In this document: piece by piece, positions 25,490-35,600 of the stretch
How the letters are laid out: every line of letters starts with the position of its first letter
How positions within the stretch are numbered: the stretch's first letter is position 1
NCBI RefSeq assembly: GCF_035953295.1
Contig: NZ_CP108370.1
Span: forward strand, 8,140,034 to 8,204,033
DNA length: 64,000 nucleotides
Direction: 5' to 3'
Source of the DNA: Streptomyces sp. NBC_01335
GTDB taxonomy: Bacteria; Actinomycetota; Actinomycetes; Streptomycetales; Streptomycetaceae
The notes under the pieces: model-generated
Seen by the model: the letters and a program-made list of their open reading frames with translations, nothing else
Told to the model about the DNA's origin: nothing
Databases searched by the model: none
Made by a program: the position numbers and the translations under genes

Positions 25490-26886
25490 ACGCCGAACCC
25501 GCCGGCCCGAACCCCACCCCCCTTCTCGTCCTGGACGTCGTGGGCCTCACCCCCCGCCTGCTGGAGCACATGCCGCACCTCGCGGCCCTCGCCCGCACCG
25601 GCTCCCGCGCGAACCTCGACACCGTGCTGCCCGCCGTCACCTGCACCGCCCAGTCCACCTTCCTCACCGGCACCACGCCCGCCGAACACGGCATCGTGGG
25701 CAACGGCTGGTACTTCCGCGAACTCGGCGACATCCTCCTGTGGCGCCAGCACAACGGCCTCGTCACCGGCGACAAGCTCTGGGACGCGGCCCGCCGCACC
25801 CACCCCGGCTACACCGTCGCCAACATCTGCTGGTGGTACGCGATGGGCGCCGACACCGACATCACCGTCACCCCCCGGCCCGTGTACTACGCGGACGGCC
25901 GCAAGGAACCCGACTGCTACACCCGGCCCCCCGCACTCCACGACGAACTCACCGCCGAATGCGGCACGTTCCCCCTGTTCCACTTCTGGGGCCCCGGCGC
26001 CGACCTCGTCTCCAGCCGGTGGATCGCCGACGCCACCCGGCACATCCTGCGCACCCGCACCCCCGACCTCGCCCTGTGCTACCTCCCCCACCTCGACTAC
26101 GACCTCCAGCGCTACGGCCCCGACGACCCGCGCGCCCACCGCGCCGCCACCGAGCTGGACGCCGTGATCGCACCGCTGCTGGACGACGCCCGCGCCGAGA
26201 ACCGCACCGTCGTGGTCCTGTCCGAGTACGGCATCACCCCCGTCGACCGCCCCGTCCACATCAACCGCGCCCTGCGCGGCGCCGGACTGCTGGAGGTGCA
26301 CACCCAGGACGGCATGGAGTACCTGGACCCGATGGCCTCCCGCGCCTTCGCGGTCGCCGACCACCAGATCGCCCACATCTACGTACGCCGCCCCGAGGAC
26401 CTGGAGGCCACCCGCGCCGCCCTCGCCGACCTGCCGGGCATCGACGTGCTCCTCGACGACGAGGGCAAGAAGGCCCACCATCTGGACCATCCCCGCTCCG
26501 GCGAACTCGTCGCCCTGGCCGCACCGGACGCCTGGTTCACGTACTACTACTGGCTCGACGACGCCCGCGCCCCCGACTTCGCACCCCTCGTCGAGATCCA
26601 CCGCAAACCCGGATACGACCCGGTCGAACTGTTCATGGATCCGCTCGACCCCTACGTCAAGGTCAAGGCCGCCACCGCGCTCGCCCGCAAGAAGCTCGGC
26701 ATGCGCTACCGCATGGCGGTCGTACCCCTCGACGCCTCACCCGTACGCGGCAGCCACGGCCGCCTCCCGGAACGCGACGACGACGGTCCGCTCCTCATCT
26801 GCTCCGCCCCCCACGCGGTCGGCGACCGCATCGCGGCCACCGACGTGAAGTCCCTGCTGCTCGCCCTGGCCGGCCTGCCCCGGTGA
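25486..26886 (+). CDS. eboF: Alkaline-phosphatase-superfamily phosphodiesterase, EboF
   Basis: A 466-residue enzyme from GTG 25486 overlapping the EboE stop. It has the nucleotide-pyrophosphatase/phosphodiesterase pattern: 'LLVLDVVGLTPRLLEHMPHL' (first metal Asp), nucleophile Thr in 'LPAVTCTAQSTFLTGTTPAE', 'HGIVGNGWYF', 'YLPHLDYDLQRYGPDD' (Asp/His ligands), 'VVLSEYGITPV' in place of the common SDHG, and 'DHQIAHIYVR'. There is no signal peptide or transmembrane segment, so it is probably cytoplasmic. In the operon it would remove or transfer a phosphate or diphosphate group. The SEYG for SDHG change is shared by EboF-like proteins as far as I recall, but should be checked. Confidence 0.87.
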   Translation: MNAEPAGPNPTPLLVLDVVGLTPRLLEHMPHLAALARTGSRANLDTVLPAVTCTAQSTFLTGTTPAEHGIVGNGWYFRELGDILLWRQHNGLVTGDKLWDAARRTHPGYTVANICWWYAMGADTDITVTPRPVYYADGRKEPDCYTRPPALHDELTAECGTFPLFHFWGPGADLVSSRWIADATRHILRTRTPDLALCYLPHLDYDLQRYGPDDPRAHRAATELDAVIAPLLDDARAENRTVVVLSEYGITPVDRPVHINRALRGAGLLEVHTQDGMEYLDPMASRAFAVADHQIAHIYVRRPEDLEATRAALADLPGIDVLLDDEGKKAHHLDHPRSGELVALAAPDAWFTYYYWLDDARAPDFAPLVEIHRKPGYDPVELFMDPLDPYVKVKAATALARKKLGMRYRMAVVPLDASPVRGSHGRLPERDDDGPLLICSAPHAVGDRIAATDVKSLLLALAGLPR

Positions 26887-26931
26887 CCTCCCGCACCGGG
26901 CCGGCACCGCACGGCTCCCCGGCCCCGGGCA

Positions 26932-27837
26932 TCAGGGGGCCCCGGTGGTCTCCTCGGCGACGGAGATCCCCAGCCGGCCCGCCACGGCGGTGAGGGTCGG
27001 CCCCAGCGGGAGCGCGACGCGGGTGACGGCATGCGTGTCGCCCCGCGTCGCGTCCCGGTTGACGATCAGCACCGGTTTCCGCTCCTCGGCGGCCTGGCGC
27101 ACGAACCGGAGACCCGACATCACCGTCAGGGAGGACCCGAGAACCAGCAGCGTCGACGCGTCACGGACCATGGCGCGGCAGCGCGCCACCCGCTCCGGAG
27201 GCACGGCCTCGCCGAAGAACACCACGTCCGGCTTGAGGACGCCGCCGCAGACCCCGCAGGGCACCACCCGGAAGTCCCCGACCTGCTCGTCGGTGAGGTC
27301 GGCGTCACCGTCGGGATTGAGCCCGGCGGCCACCGGCGCGAAGCCCTCGTTGGCCGCCTCCAGCCGGGCGGCGAGTGCGCGGCGCGCGCTGAACGTGCCG
27401 CAGGAGAGGCAGACGACCCGGTCGAGGCTCCCGTGGAGCTCCACCGCGTCCCGGCTGCCGGCCGCCTGGTGCAGACCGTCGACGTTCTGGGTGATCACCC
27501 CCGACACCAGGCCGTGCCGCGCGAACGCGGCCACGGCCCGGTGCCCCGCGTTGGGGCGGGCCCGGCCGAACGTGCGCCACCCGAGGTGGCTGCGCGCCCA
27601 GTAGCGCCGCCGGGCAGCGGCGTCGGCGGTGAACTCCTGGTACGTCATCGGGGTGTGCCGGCTCAGGCTCCCGCCGTCCCCCCGGTAGTCGGGAATCCCC
27701 GACTCCGTGGAGATGCCCGCCCCGCTCAGCACCAGCACACCGCCGGAGGCCAGCGCCTCGGCGACGGGAGAGGGATCCGTGGTTCCGGGCGGCAGGTCTT
27801 CGGGCGGGGTCCAGGTCAGAGTGGGGCGCATGCGCAT
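26932..27837 (-). CDS. Sir2-family NAD-dependent protein deacylase
   Basis: A 301-residue sirtuin from ATG 27837. The motifs are complete: 'VLSGAGISTESGIPDYRG' near residue 37, 'GVITQNVDGLHQAAGS', catalytic His in 'VELHGSLDRVVCLSCG', zinc cysteines in 'CLSCG' and 'VPCGVCGG', 'LKPDVVFFGEAVPPE', 'LVLGSSLTVMSGLRF' and 'LIVNRDATRGD'. It is convergent with the EboF gene (45-bp gap) and has no visible operon partner. It would deacylate lysines of proteins such as acetyl-CoA synthetase in an NAD-dependent reaction. Nothing in the sequence ties it to the Ebo operon. Confidence 0.95.
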   Translation of the reverse strand: MRMRPTLTWTPPEDLPPGTTDPSPVAEALASGGVLVLSGAGISTESGIPDYRGDGGSLSRHTPMTYQEFTADAAARRRYWARSHLGWRTFGRARPNAGHRAVAAFARHGLVSGVITQNVDGLHQAAGSRDAVELHGSLDRVVCLSCGTFSARRALAARLEAANEGFAPVAAGLNPDGDADLTDEQVGDFRVVPCGVCGGVLKPDVVFFGEAVPPERVARCRAMVRDASTLLVLGSSLTVMSGLRFVRQAAEERKPVLIVNRDATRGDTHAVTRVALPLGPTLTAVAGRLGISVAEETTGAP

Positions 27838-28074
27838 GCCCCCAGATTACGGCGGCCCCGCGCGGAGGGTTCCGGACACGGTCACCGGCGGCGCCTCCCG
27901 TCCACCTCGGCGTCGGCCGGATCGCCATCGTCGTGGGCCCGGCCCGCGGCCTGAGCCGGGTGTCAGGGCGGGGCGGGACGACCGGTGGTCTACTGGGAGG
28001 TGCGGGAGACGCCCCGGAAATGTCCCGGAGGCGCCCCGCCCTCCGACCCTCCTCCTGCCACTCCGGGGCCTGCC

Positions 28075-28761
28075 GTGCACCCTTCCCGTGCAGCTGTCGT
28101 GAGACGTGTTCCCCGTGCCGTCGTCGCCGTCGCGGCCGTGCTGGCCGTCGGCTCTCCCGCGGCGGTGGCGGCCGCGCCCTCCCCGGGCGTTCCCGCCGCT
28201 GTCGGTCTCCCCGCGTCCTCCGGCACGCCGTCCGACAGGACGGATCCGCGTACCGAGGCCGCCGGCCTCGCGATCCCGGAGATCGGCGTCACGGACCTCC
28301 GCGTGGTCCCGTACGAGGGCACGACGGACGACACGCCGGGCACCCGTATCCAGGACAGGGGAGTGGCGGCGAGTCCGTACGGCAAGGACGGCGGCGTCGG
28401 GCCCGGCGAGATCGGGAACTACCTGGTGACGGCCCACCGGCTGTCCGCCGGGGGACCGCTGCGCGACCTCCCGTCGCTCGACCGGGGCGACACGGTCCTC
28501 GTGACGGAGGACGGCACGGTGTACGAGTACCGGATCACCGGAACCCGGGAGACCTCGTTCCGCTCCGCCCGCTCGCTCGCCGAACAGCGGGCCGAGGTGC
28601 CGGGCAAGCCCGGCGGGAAACCGACCCGGGCCATGATCACCATCTCCACCTGCGCCACACCCGAGGACGACGCGGCCGGAAACCACTGGCGCGACGCCCA
28701 CGACAACCCGGAGCACCGCATCGACAAGATCGGCGTACTGGTGTCCGCGCGTCCGGCCTGA
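28075..28761 (+). CDS. Secreted sortase-domain protein (class E-like)
   Basis: A 228-residue protein. The best start is GTG 28075, or possibly GTG 28099; both give an Arg-rich N-terminus followed by a signal segment 'AVVAVAAVLAVGSPAAVAAA'. The sortase domain has the catalytic His in 'GNYLVTAHRLSAGGPLRD', Cys in 'MITISTCATPEDDA' and Arg in 'NPEHRIDKIGVLVSARPA'. The TLxTC-type motif is TISTC. Class E sortases of Streptomyces anchor LAXTG proteins; no LPXTG/LAXTG substrate is encoded next to it. The lack of a C-terminal membrane segment is normal. Divergent from the sirtuin with a 237-bp shared upstream region. Confidence 0.85.
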   Translation: MHPSRAAVVRRVPRAVVAVAAVLAVGSPAAVAAAPSPGVPAAVGLPASSGTPSDRTDPRTEAAGLAIPEIGVTDLRVVPYEGTTDDTPGTRIQDRGVAASPYGKDGGVGPGEIGNYLVTAHRLSAGGPLRDLPSLDRGDTVLVTEDGTVYEYRITGTRETSFRSARSLAEQRAEVPGKPGGKPTRAMITISTCATPEDDAAGNHWRDAHDNPEHRIDKIGVLVSARPA

Positions 28762-28901
28762 ATCATGAGCTCATGACCCGGACCATGAGCCGGCCCGGAC
28801 CAGGAGCCGCGCGGGGCCGCCGGAGCTCCCCACCGGGGACACCGCACTCACCACCCGGGCGACAGGTGTCCCAGGGCCGGTCATCCGACTACCGTAAAAC
28901 T

Positions 28902-29156
28902 ATGGCCAGAACCGAGCGCCAGACCGATCGGCAGGCCGCCTACGTATGCCCGGCATGTGAGCGGCCCGTCGGGAGCGTGGTCGCACGGCGCAAAACCCTC
29001 GGCATCTTCGTACCCCGCTGGGTTCCGGGCCCCTGTCACACCCCCGGCTGCCCCAGGTGTGCCGACGAGCCCGCGACCACCACGAGCCCCTCGAAACGCC
29101 ACGTACGCGCCCCGGGACGCCCCGAGCCGCGCCCCTTCCACGGTGGGAGTCGGTGA
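28902..29156 (+). CDS. Small zinc-ribbon protein, conserved in Streptomyces
   Basis: An 84-residue protein from ATG 28902 (MARTERQTDRQAAYVCPACE). Cysteines occur as CPAC at 16-19 and as a C-H-T-P-G-C-P-R-C cluster near 45-53, which would bind one zinc ion; the tail is Arg/Pro-rich and probably disordered. There is no catalytic motif. It stands alone between the sortase and the sulfatase. A nucleic-acid-binding or protein-interaction role is possible but not supported further. Confidence 0.65.
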   Translation: MARTERQTDRQAAYVCPACERPVGSVVARRKTLGIFVPRWVPGPCHTPGCPRCADEPATTTSPSKRHVRAPGRPEPRPFHGGSR

Positions 29157-29260
29157 CCTGGCCTGTCTGCCTGCCTGCCTCGCCTCGCGACGCGGAAGCG
29201 GCCCGGCATCGGGACCACATCGCGAGGCACGCGGGACATAACCGGGCAATGTGATGCTCA

Positions 29261-31102
29261 ATGCGCTATTCGTTGCCCATGAGTGATCTCGACTACGCCG
29301 ACAGGTCCGACTTCGAGGACGCCGAGCGGGGCTTCGTCGCCGCACTCTCCCCGGCCGTCGTCCGCACGGACGACGGCCGGGTGATCTGGGACGGCGACGC
29401 CTATGCGTTCCTCGACCACGACTGTCCCGGCACCGCGCACCCCAGCCTGTGGCGGCAGAGCCAACTGTGCAACAAGCAGGGCCTGTTCGAAGTCACCGAG
29501 GGGATCTACCAGGTCCGCAACCTGGACCTGTCGAACATGACGCTGGTCGAGGGCGACACCGGGGTCGTCGTCATCGACCCGCTGATCTCCGCCGAGACCG
29601 CGGCCGCCGCCCTCGCCCTGTACCGCGAGCACCGCGGGGACCGCCCGGTCACCGGGCTGATCTACACCCACTCGCACGGCGACCACTTCGGGGGCTCGCG
29701 CGGGGTCCTGCCGCACGGCCACCCACCGGTGCCCGTCCTCGCCCCGGCCGGGTTCCTGGAGCACGCGGTCGCGGAGAACGTGTACGCGGGCGGCGCGATG
29801 ACCCGCCGCGCGGTCTACATGTACGGCGCCGAACTGCGCAAGGGTCCCGCCGGGCAGATCAGCGCCGGGCTGGGCATGACGACCTCCAAGGGCACGATCA
29901 CCCTCGTACCGCCGACCCTGGACATCACCCGCACCGGCCAGGAGGAGATCCTCGACGGGGTGCGGATCGTCTTCCAGATGACGCCGGACACCGAGGCGCC
30001 CTCGGAGATGAACTTCTACTTCCCCGACCGGCGCGCGCTCTGCATGGCGGAGAACGCGACCCACAACATGCACAACATCCTGACCCTGCGCGGCGCGGTG
30101 GTCCGCGACACCCGCATCTGGGCGCACTACCTGGGCGAGACGATCGCCCTGTTCGGTGACCGGGCGGAGGTCGCCTTCGCCTCCCACCACTGGCCCACCT
30201 GGGGTCGAGGACGCATCGTCGAGCACCTGGCCGGCCAGCGCGACATGTGGGCCTATCTGCACGACCAGACCCTGCGCATGACCAACCAGGGACTGACCGG
30301 CCCGGAGATCGCCGAGCGCATGGAGCTGCCTCCGGCGATCGCGAACCGGTGGGCCAACCGCGGCTACTACGGCTCGGTCAGCCACAACGTCAAGGCCATC
30401 TACCAGCGGTACATGGGCTGGTTCGACGGCAACCCCGCCCACCTCTGGGAGCACCCGCCGGTCGAACAGGCCGAGCGGTTCGCCGCCGACTACGGCGGTG
30501 TGCCCGCGATGGTCGCCAAGGGCGAGGAGTACGCGGCCGCCGGGGACCTGCGCTTCGCCGCGACGCTGCTGGGGCACGCGGTCTTCGCAGCCCCCGGGGA
30601 CACGGCGGCCAAGCAGGCGCTCGCCGCGGTGTACGAGAAGCTCGGCTTCGGCGCGGAGAACGGCACATGGCGCAACTTCTACCTGATGGGCGCCCAGGAA
30701 CTGCGCGGCACCGTCGCACACACCGCGCTGGAGACGACCAACCCCGAGATGGCGATGGCGCTCACCGTCGACATGATCATCGACTCCCTCGCCATCCGCG
30801 TCGACGGCCCGCGCGCCTGGGACGAGAGACTGACCATGACCTGGAACGTCACGGACGAGGGGCGCACCTGGCACCTGCTGCTGTCCAACGGAGCCCTCAC
30901 CTACCGCAGCACCGGCCCGGAGACCGACGAGCCGGCCCCGGCCGCCGATCTGACCTTGACCCTGACCAAGCCGCACCTGCTCGCCGTGCTCGCGGGCAAG
31001 GGGCTGGACGACGTACAGGTCCAGGGCGACCCGCAGGTCTTCGCGGCCCTCGCTGGCCTGCTCGACACCCCCGACCCCGACTTCGCCCTCGTCACGCCTT
31101 GA
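29261..31102 (+). CDS. Alkyl/aryl-sulfatase, metallo-beta-lactamase fold (SdsA1-like)
   Basis: A 613-residue enzyme from ATG 29261; ATG 29279 is an alternative. The zinc motif 'LIYTHSHGDHFGGSRG' lies near residue 135, then 'SEMNFYFPDRRALCMAENAT' and 'THNMHNILTLRGAVVRD', the alkylsulfatase signatures for the second metal ion. A helical dimerisation domain ('YMGWFDGNPAHLWEHPP', 'GDLRFAATLLGHAVFAAPGD') and a C-terminal SCP2-like domain for hydrophobic substrates ('LTLTLTKPHLLAVLAGKGL') follow. Pseudomonas SdsA1 hydrolyses SDS and other primary alkyl sulfates; here a sec-type signal is not evident, so the enzyme may be intracellular. It is slightly shorter than SdsA1. Followed 88 bp later by a TRIC channel gene. 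Confidence 0.93.
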   Translation: MRYSLPMSDLDYADRSDFEDAERGFVAALSPAVVRTDDGRVIWDGDAYAFLDHDCPGTAHPSLWRQSQLCNKQGLFEVTEGIYQVRNLDLSNMTLVEGDTGVVVIDPLISAETAAAALALYREHRGDRPVTGLIYTHSHGDHFGGSRGVLPHGHPPVPVLAPAGFLEHAVAENVYAGGAMTRRAVYMYGAELRKGPAGQISAGLGMTTSKGTITLVPPTLDITRTGQEEILDGVRIVFQMTPDTEAPSEMNFYFPDRRALCMAENATHNMHNILTLRGAVVRDTRIWAHYLGETIALFGDRAEVAFASHHWPTWGRGRIVEHLAGQRDMWAYLHDQTLRMTNQGLTGPEIAERMELPPAIANRWANRGYYGSVSHNVKAIYQRYMGWFDGNPAHLWEHPPVEQAERFAADYGGVPAMVAKGEEYAAAGDLRFAATLLGHAVFAAPGDTAAKQALAAVYEKLGFGAENGTWRNFYLMGAQELRGTVAHTALETTNPEMAMALTVDMIIDSLAIRVDGPRAWDERLTMTWNVTDEGRTWHLLLSNGALTYRSTGPETDEPAPAADLTLTLTKPHLLAVLAGKGLDDVQVQGDPQVFAALAGLLDTPDPDFALVTP

Positions 31103-31190
31103 CCACCGGCGCCCGCCGGTCCCCGGCCCTCTTATCCGCCACCCTCGTATCCGCCGCCCCCGTACCCGTCGCACTCACCGGAGGAGCCCC

Positions 31191-31982
31191 GTGACCGCGA
31201 CGCAGTGGGCGATGGGAGCCGTCGGTTTCGGATCGTTCGAATTCACCGGTGGCGGTACGTTCATCAACCTGGTCGCAGCGACGACCAATGCCCTCAACGG
31301 GGCGCTGCTGGCCCGCCGTCCCGACCACTACAAGAACTTCACCGTGGTTGGCATCCTCCTCATGGCCCTGCTCGGGGGCATCGGCGGCGGGGTCAGCCGC
31401 GACATCATGGTCGGCCGCGTCCCGGCCGCGCTGACCAACTCCTCCTACGTCGTGCTGTGCCTGCTCGCCGGGCTCATCGGATACCACCTGGCCTACTCCG
31501 AAGGGCAGTTGTTCCGTGAGGGCCTCTTCCAGTTCGTCACCTCCTTCGCCCTGCCCTGGTACGCCATCGTCGGGGCGCAGACCGGGGCGGACGTCGGCCT
31601 GCCCGTGGTGGGCTCCCTCGTCCTCGCCGTCGTGGGACCCACCGCCGGGCGCTTCCTCATCGACGTCTCCTGCGGCGTTCCGCCCAAGCAGTTCGTCCGC
31701 GGCGAGTGGTTCGTCGCCGTCGCCGCGCTGACCGGAGCCGTGTGGATCGCCCTGGACCAGGCGGGGCTCCCGCGCGGCGCGAGCGCACCGCTCGCGTTCC
31801 TGGTCGGCTTCGCCGTCCGTCTCGCCGCCCTCTACCGAGGCTGGGAAGAGCCACTGGCCACCGAACCGGCCGGTGTGTACCGCCACGACGACGGCCGCCC
31901 GCTCCTCGGCCGCAAGATCGCCGGCAAGTCCGTCCGCGAACTGCGCCTGCTCGGCCTGACCGTCGAACCTCACGACCGGTAG
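31191..31982 (+). CDS. Trimeric intracellular cation (TRIC) channel family protein
   Basis: A 263-residue membrane protein from GTG 31191 after GGAGGAG. Seven hydrophobic segments occur in the duplicated UPF0126/TRIC layout, with the glycine-rich 'LLGGIGGGVSRDIMVGRVP' loop in the first half and 'VVGPTAGRFLIDVSCGVPPK' in the second. Prokaryotic TRIC proteins conduct potassium or amino acids such as glycine; the substrate here is unknown. The C-terminal 45 residues ('RKIAGKSVRELRLLGL') are hydrophilic and cytoplasmic. A hairpin terminator follows at 32039-32074. Confidence 0.9.
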   Translation: MTATQWAMGAVGFGSFEFTGGGTFINLVAATTNALNGALLARRPDHYKNFTVVGILLMALLGGIGGGVSRDIMVGRVPAALTNSSYVVLCLLAGLIGYHLAYSEGQLFREGLFQFVTSFALPWYAIVGAQTGADVGLPVVGSLVLAVVGPTAGRFLIDVSCGVPPKQFVRGEWFVAVAALTGAVWIALDQAGLPRGASAPLAFLVGFAVRLAALYRGWEEPLATEPAGVYRHDDGRPLLGRKIAGKSVRELRLLGLTVEPHDR

Positions 31983-32610
31983 GACCAGTACCGCCGGAAC
32001 CGGGAAGCGGGACGTTCCGTGCGGCCCGGGGAGCGCGAACGGCCGGGGCGAGATCGTGATCCCGCTCCGGCCGTGGGGCCCTCCGCCAGGTCCGGGCGGC
32101 GTGCTCAGCGCAGTCGGCACGCCGTGGGGAGGGTCTGGCGGACGGTGTCGCCCTCGGTCGATCGGCACGTGTGTGCGGAGATGAAGATTTATTAATGCCG
32201 ACGTGAACACCGACCCTTTAAAAGGTGTCTCTCGGGTTGCATGCGGAATCCGCACTCCCTCTTCCTGCGACCCGGCCGGAATTTACTTTCCGATCTTTGT
32301 CGGAAGGGGGTTGTTTTTCGTCCTTCCAGCCCGCTCGAAAGTCAATCGGAAGGGCCGATTCCTCTCCCGATGAGAGGTGGAGGAGCCCTTCGTCCGGTTC
32401 GGTTGGCATGACAGGGGAGGGGTGGGTTCGGAACTATCTTTCGCATTTGTTTCCGCCTGGCGAATCATCGAATTGCCCGCAAGGAAAGCTGGTTGCCGAT
32501 CAGTCCGAGCCATGTTTTCCTCAGCTGATTTTTTGGCGCCGCCTACGAACCCGACCAGGTCCTTCGTGCGAGCGGCGCGGGACCAGGAAATGACGGGGTG
32601 GGGCATACCG
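31983..32610. other. Long leader upstream of the LamG/RHS region, partly AT-rich
   Basis: After the TRIC terminator this 600-bp stretch contains DNA much poorer in GC than the rest of the window (about 32170-32520, with runs such as 'aagatttattaatg' and 'ccctttaaaagg'). No gene is convincing. It probably holds the promoter and regulatory sites of the LamG gene, and its composition suggests transfer from elsewhere or a locus under strong silencing. Confidence 0.55.
32039..32074. terminator. Hairpin terminator after TRIC gene
   Basis: ACGGCCGGGGCG (32039-32050) pairs with CGCTCCGGCCGT (32063-32074) with one G-U pair; the loop is 12 nt. Confidence 0.6.
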
Positions 32611-35600
32611 ATGGGCAGCACAAGACACAGGCCGAAACTGCGCACGACGGTGGTGGGGGCGCTCTCGGGGCTGCTGCTCGGCGGACTTCCCGTCCTGCCG
32701 CCGACTCCCGCCGCCGCCGCGCCGGGCCAGGACGCCGCCGGCGTGTCCGCGGCCGCGCAGGCGTCCGCGCGCGCGGTGGCCACCGGGAAGCCGGTCGAGG
32801 TGGTCACCGAGCGCACCGAGTACTCGACCACGTACGCCAACCCGGACGGCACCACCTTCAACCTCAAGCAGTCGGTCGTCCCCGTCCGGGTGGCGCAGGC
32901 CGGTGGCGCCTGGGCGGTGCCCGACGCCACTCTGACCCGTCGTGAGGACGACCGGATCGCCCCGAAGGCGTCCGTCGCCGGTGTGTCCTTCTCCGGCGGA
33001 GGCGACGGCGACGACCTGGTGAGCATCACCGAGGGCGGACACAGCCTGACGGTGGGCTGGCCCGGCTCGCTTCCCGTTCCCACGCTGGACGGTGACTCGG
33101 CCGTGTACGCGAACGTCCTGCCGGACGTGGACCTGCGGATGACGGCGACCACCGAGGGCTATCGCGAGGTTCTCGCCGTCAAGACCGCCGAGGCCGCCGC
33201 GAACCCGGCACTGGCCGCGTTGCACCTGCCGGTACGGTCCGACGGCCTGGTACTGAGGGAGGGGGCGGGCCAGTCCCTGCAGGCGCTGGACGAGAACGGC
33301 GCGACCGTCTTCCGCGCCCCGACGGCCCGCCAGTGGGACTCCACCGGGCACGACGGCGCCACCGCCACCCGGGCCGACCTGCCGAGCACTGCCCCGGTCA
33401 AGTCGGCGTCGGCCAAGGCAGCTTCGGTCAGGTCGGCGTCGGCCAAGGCAGCCTCGGCCACGAACGCCGTAGCCGCGACGACCACCGCCGACACCGCGAC
33501 GGCTGGTTCCGAGGCCGGGGGCGACGGGTCGGGCGTCACCGACCCGGCCGAGGGCCCCGGCGACGGCGCGACCGCCGTCCCGCTGGACATCTCGGTCTCC
33601 CCGAGCGCCATCACCGTCCTCCCCGACGCGGGCCTGCTCAAGGGCGAGGACACCGTCTACCCGATCTACATCGACCCGGACGTCTCCTGGTCGGAGTCCG
33701 AGCGCACGGTGCTCTCCTCCGACGGTGACGCCTTCTACAACTTCTCCGGCGGCGACGAGGGCAAGGGGGTGGGCCTCTGTTCGATCTACTACACCGGCGG
33801 CTTCGGCTACCCCTGCACCACGGGAACCCCGTACAAGCAGCGCATGTACTTCGAGTTCTCGCCTTCCGCGCTGAAGGGCAAGAAGGTACTGGACGCCACC
33901 TTCCGGGTGACCGAGCGCTGGTCCATGTCCTGCACCGCCACCGTGGTGCAGCTGGTGCGTACCGGTGACATCTCCTCCTCCACCCGGTGGCCCGGTCCGA
34001 CCGCCAACTGGGACGTCATGGGCGACCGCACGGTGTCCGCGGGCCGCGGTGGCGACTGCGACCCGAGCCAGCCGGCCAAGCCGATCGAGTTCAACGACGA
34101 TCCCAGCCAGGCGTACGAGAACCTGACCAAGACCGTGCAGTCCTTCGCCGCCGGCGACATGTCCCGGCTGACGCTGATGCTCAAGGCCGGGGACGAGGGG
34201 TCGTCCAACAGCTGGAAGCGTTTCGACGACGACGCGGTCCTCGACGTCGACTACGTGGGTGTCCCGGCCCCGCCGACCAGTCCCGGCGTCCTGTCCGGCA
34301 GCGGCACCACCTGTGAGACCAGTGAGTCGGACCCGGCGATCATCTCGGACCCGACCCCCGACTTCCTCGCCAACGTCCAGACGGAGTCCGGTGGGGAGAG
34401 CGGCGCCACCCTGCGGGCCCACTTCCTGGTGCAGAAGAAGAACACCGACGGCAGTTGGTCCACGTTCACCGAACCCGTCCGTCCGTCCAGCGGTTTCGTC
34501 ACCGACAACGCCAAGGTCCAGGTGACGTCTCCGCTGACCTTCGCGGACGGGGCCCTGGCCCGGATGTCCTCCTGGACCCGGTCCTACTGGAGCGGCGACG
34601 ACCACATGATCGAGTCGACCCACAGCTCCGTGACGACCAAGGGCTGGTGCTACTTCAAGGTCGACACCACCGCGCCGAAGGCGCCCACCGTCACCACCGA
34701 CGGGAAGTACACCCTGTGCACGGCCAACGACTGCGCCGCGGGCGGGGGACCGGGCCAGGGCGGGAACTTCTACTTCAAGCCCGCCGCGAGCGACACCAAC
34801 ATCGCCGGCTACGAGTACCGGCTGCCGACCTGGCCCGCCTGGCACTCCGTCACCGGCTCGGCGCCGACGAAGCTGATCACGCCGGAACTGCCCGGCACCC
34901 AGGTTCTCCAGGTCCGCGCCAAGGACAACGTCGGCTCCGGACGCCCCGGGGCGACCACGAGCTTCCTGTTCAAGGTCGCCGAAGGTGAAGGAGCCTCCGG
35001 ACGCTGGCACTTCGACGACGCGGCACCCGGCTCCGGGGTGGTCACGGCGGCCGACTCCGCCACCACGCCCGGTACCCGCCACGCGCTGACCTTCCACACC
35101 GCCGGCGCGGGCTTCTCCAGCATGGCGCGCAGGGGCGACCAGGACCGGTCCTTCTGGCTGGACTCCTCCGTGACCGCCAACCAGACCGCCTGGGCCGACA
35201 CCGCCGCGCCGGTGATCAACACGCAGGCGTCCTTCTCCGTATCGAGCTGGGCCTACCTGACGGACAGCACCGACTACCGCTCCATCGCCTCCCAGCAGAA
35301 CTCCGACGGCACCGGCTGGTCGCTGTACTACTCCTCGGGCGTCCAGCGCTGGGTGTTCCTCTGGTCCTGGTACGAGAACGGCGTGCGGAAGTACCTCGGC
35401 GCCAACGCCTCGGCCCAGGGCGTGCCCCTGAACACCTGGACGCACGTCGGCGGGGTCTACGACGCCACCGACCGCACCATCACCCTCTACGTCGACGGCC
35501 GCCCGCAGGGCACCCCGGGAGCGCTGGGGACCTCGGGCAAACCGACGACCAGCGACGGGGCGCTCCAGATCGGGCGCTCGGGCTACAGCGGCGGGTTCAA

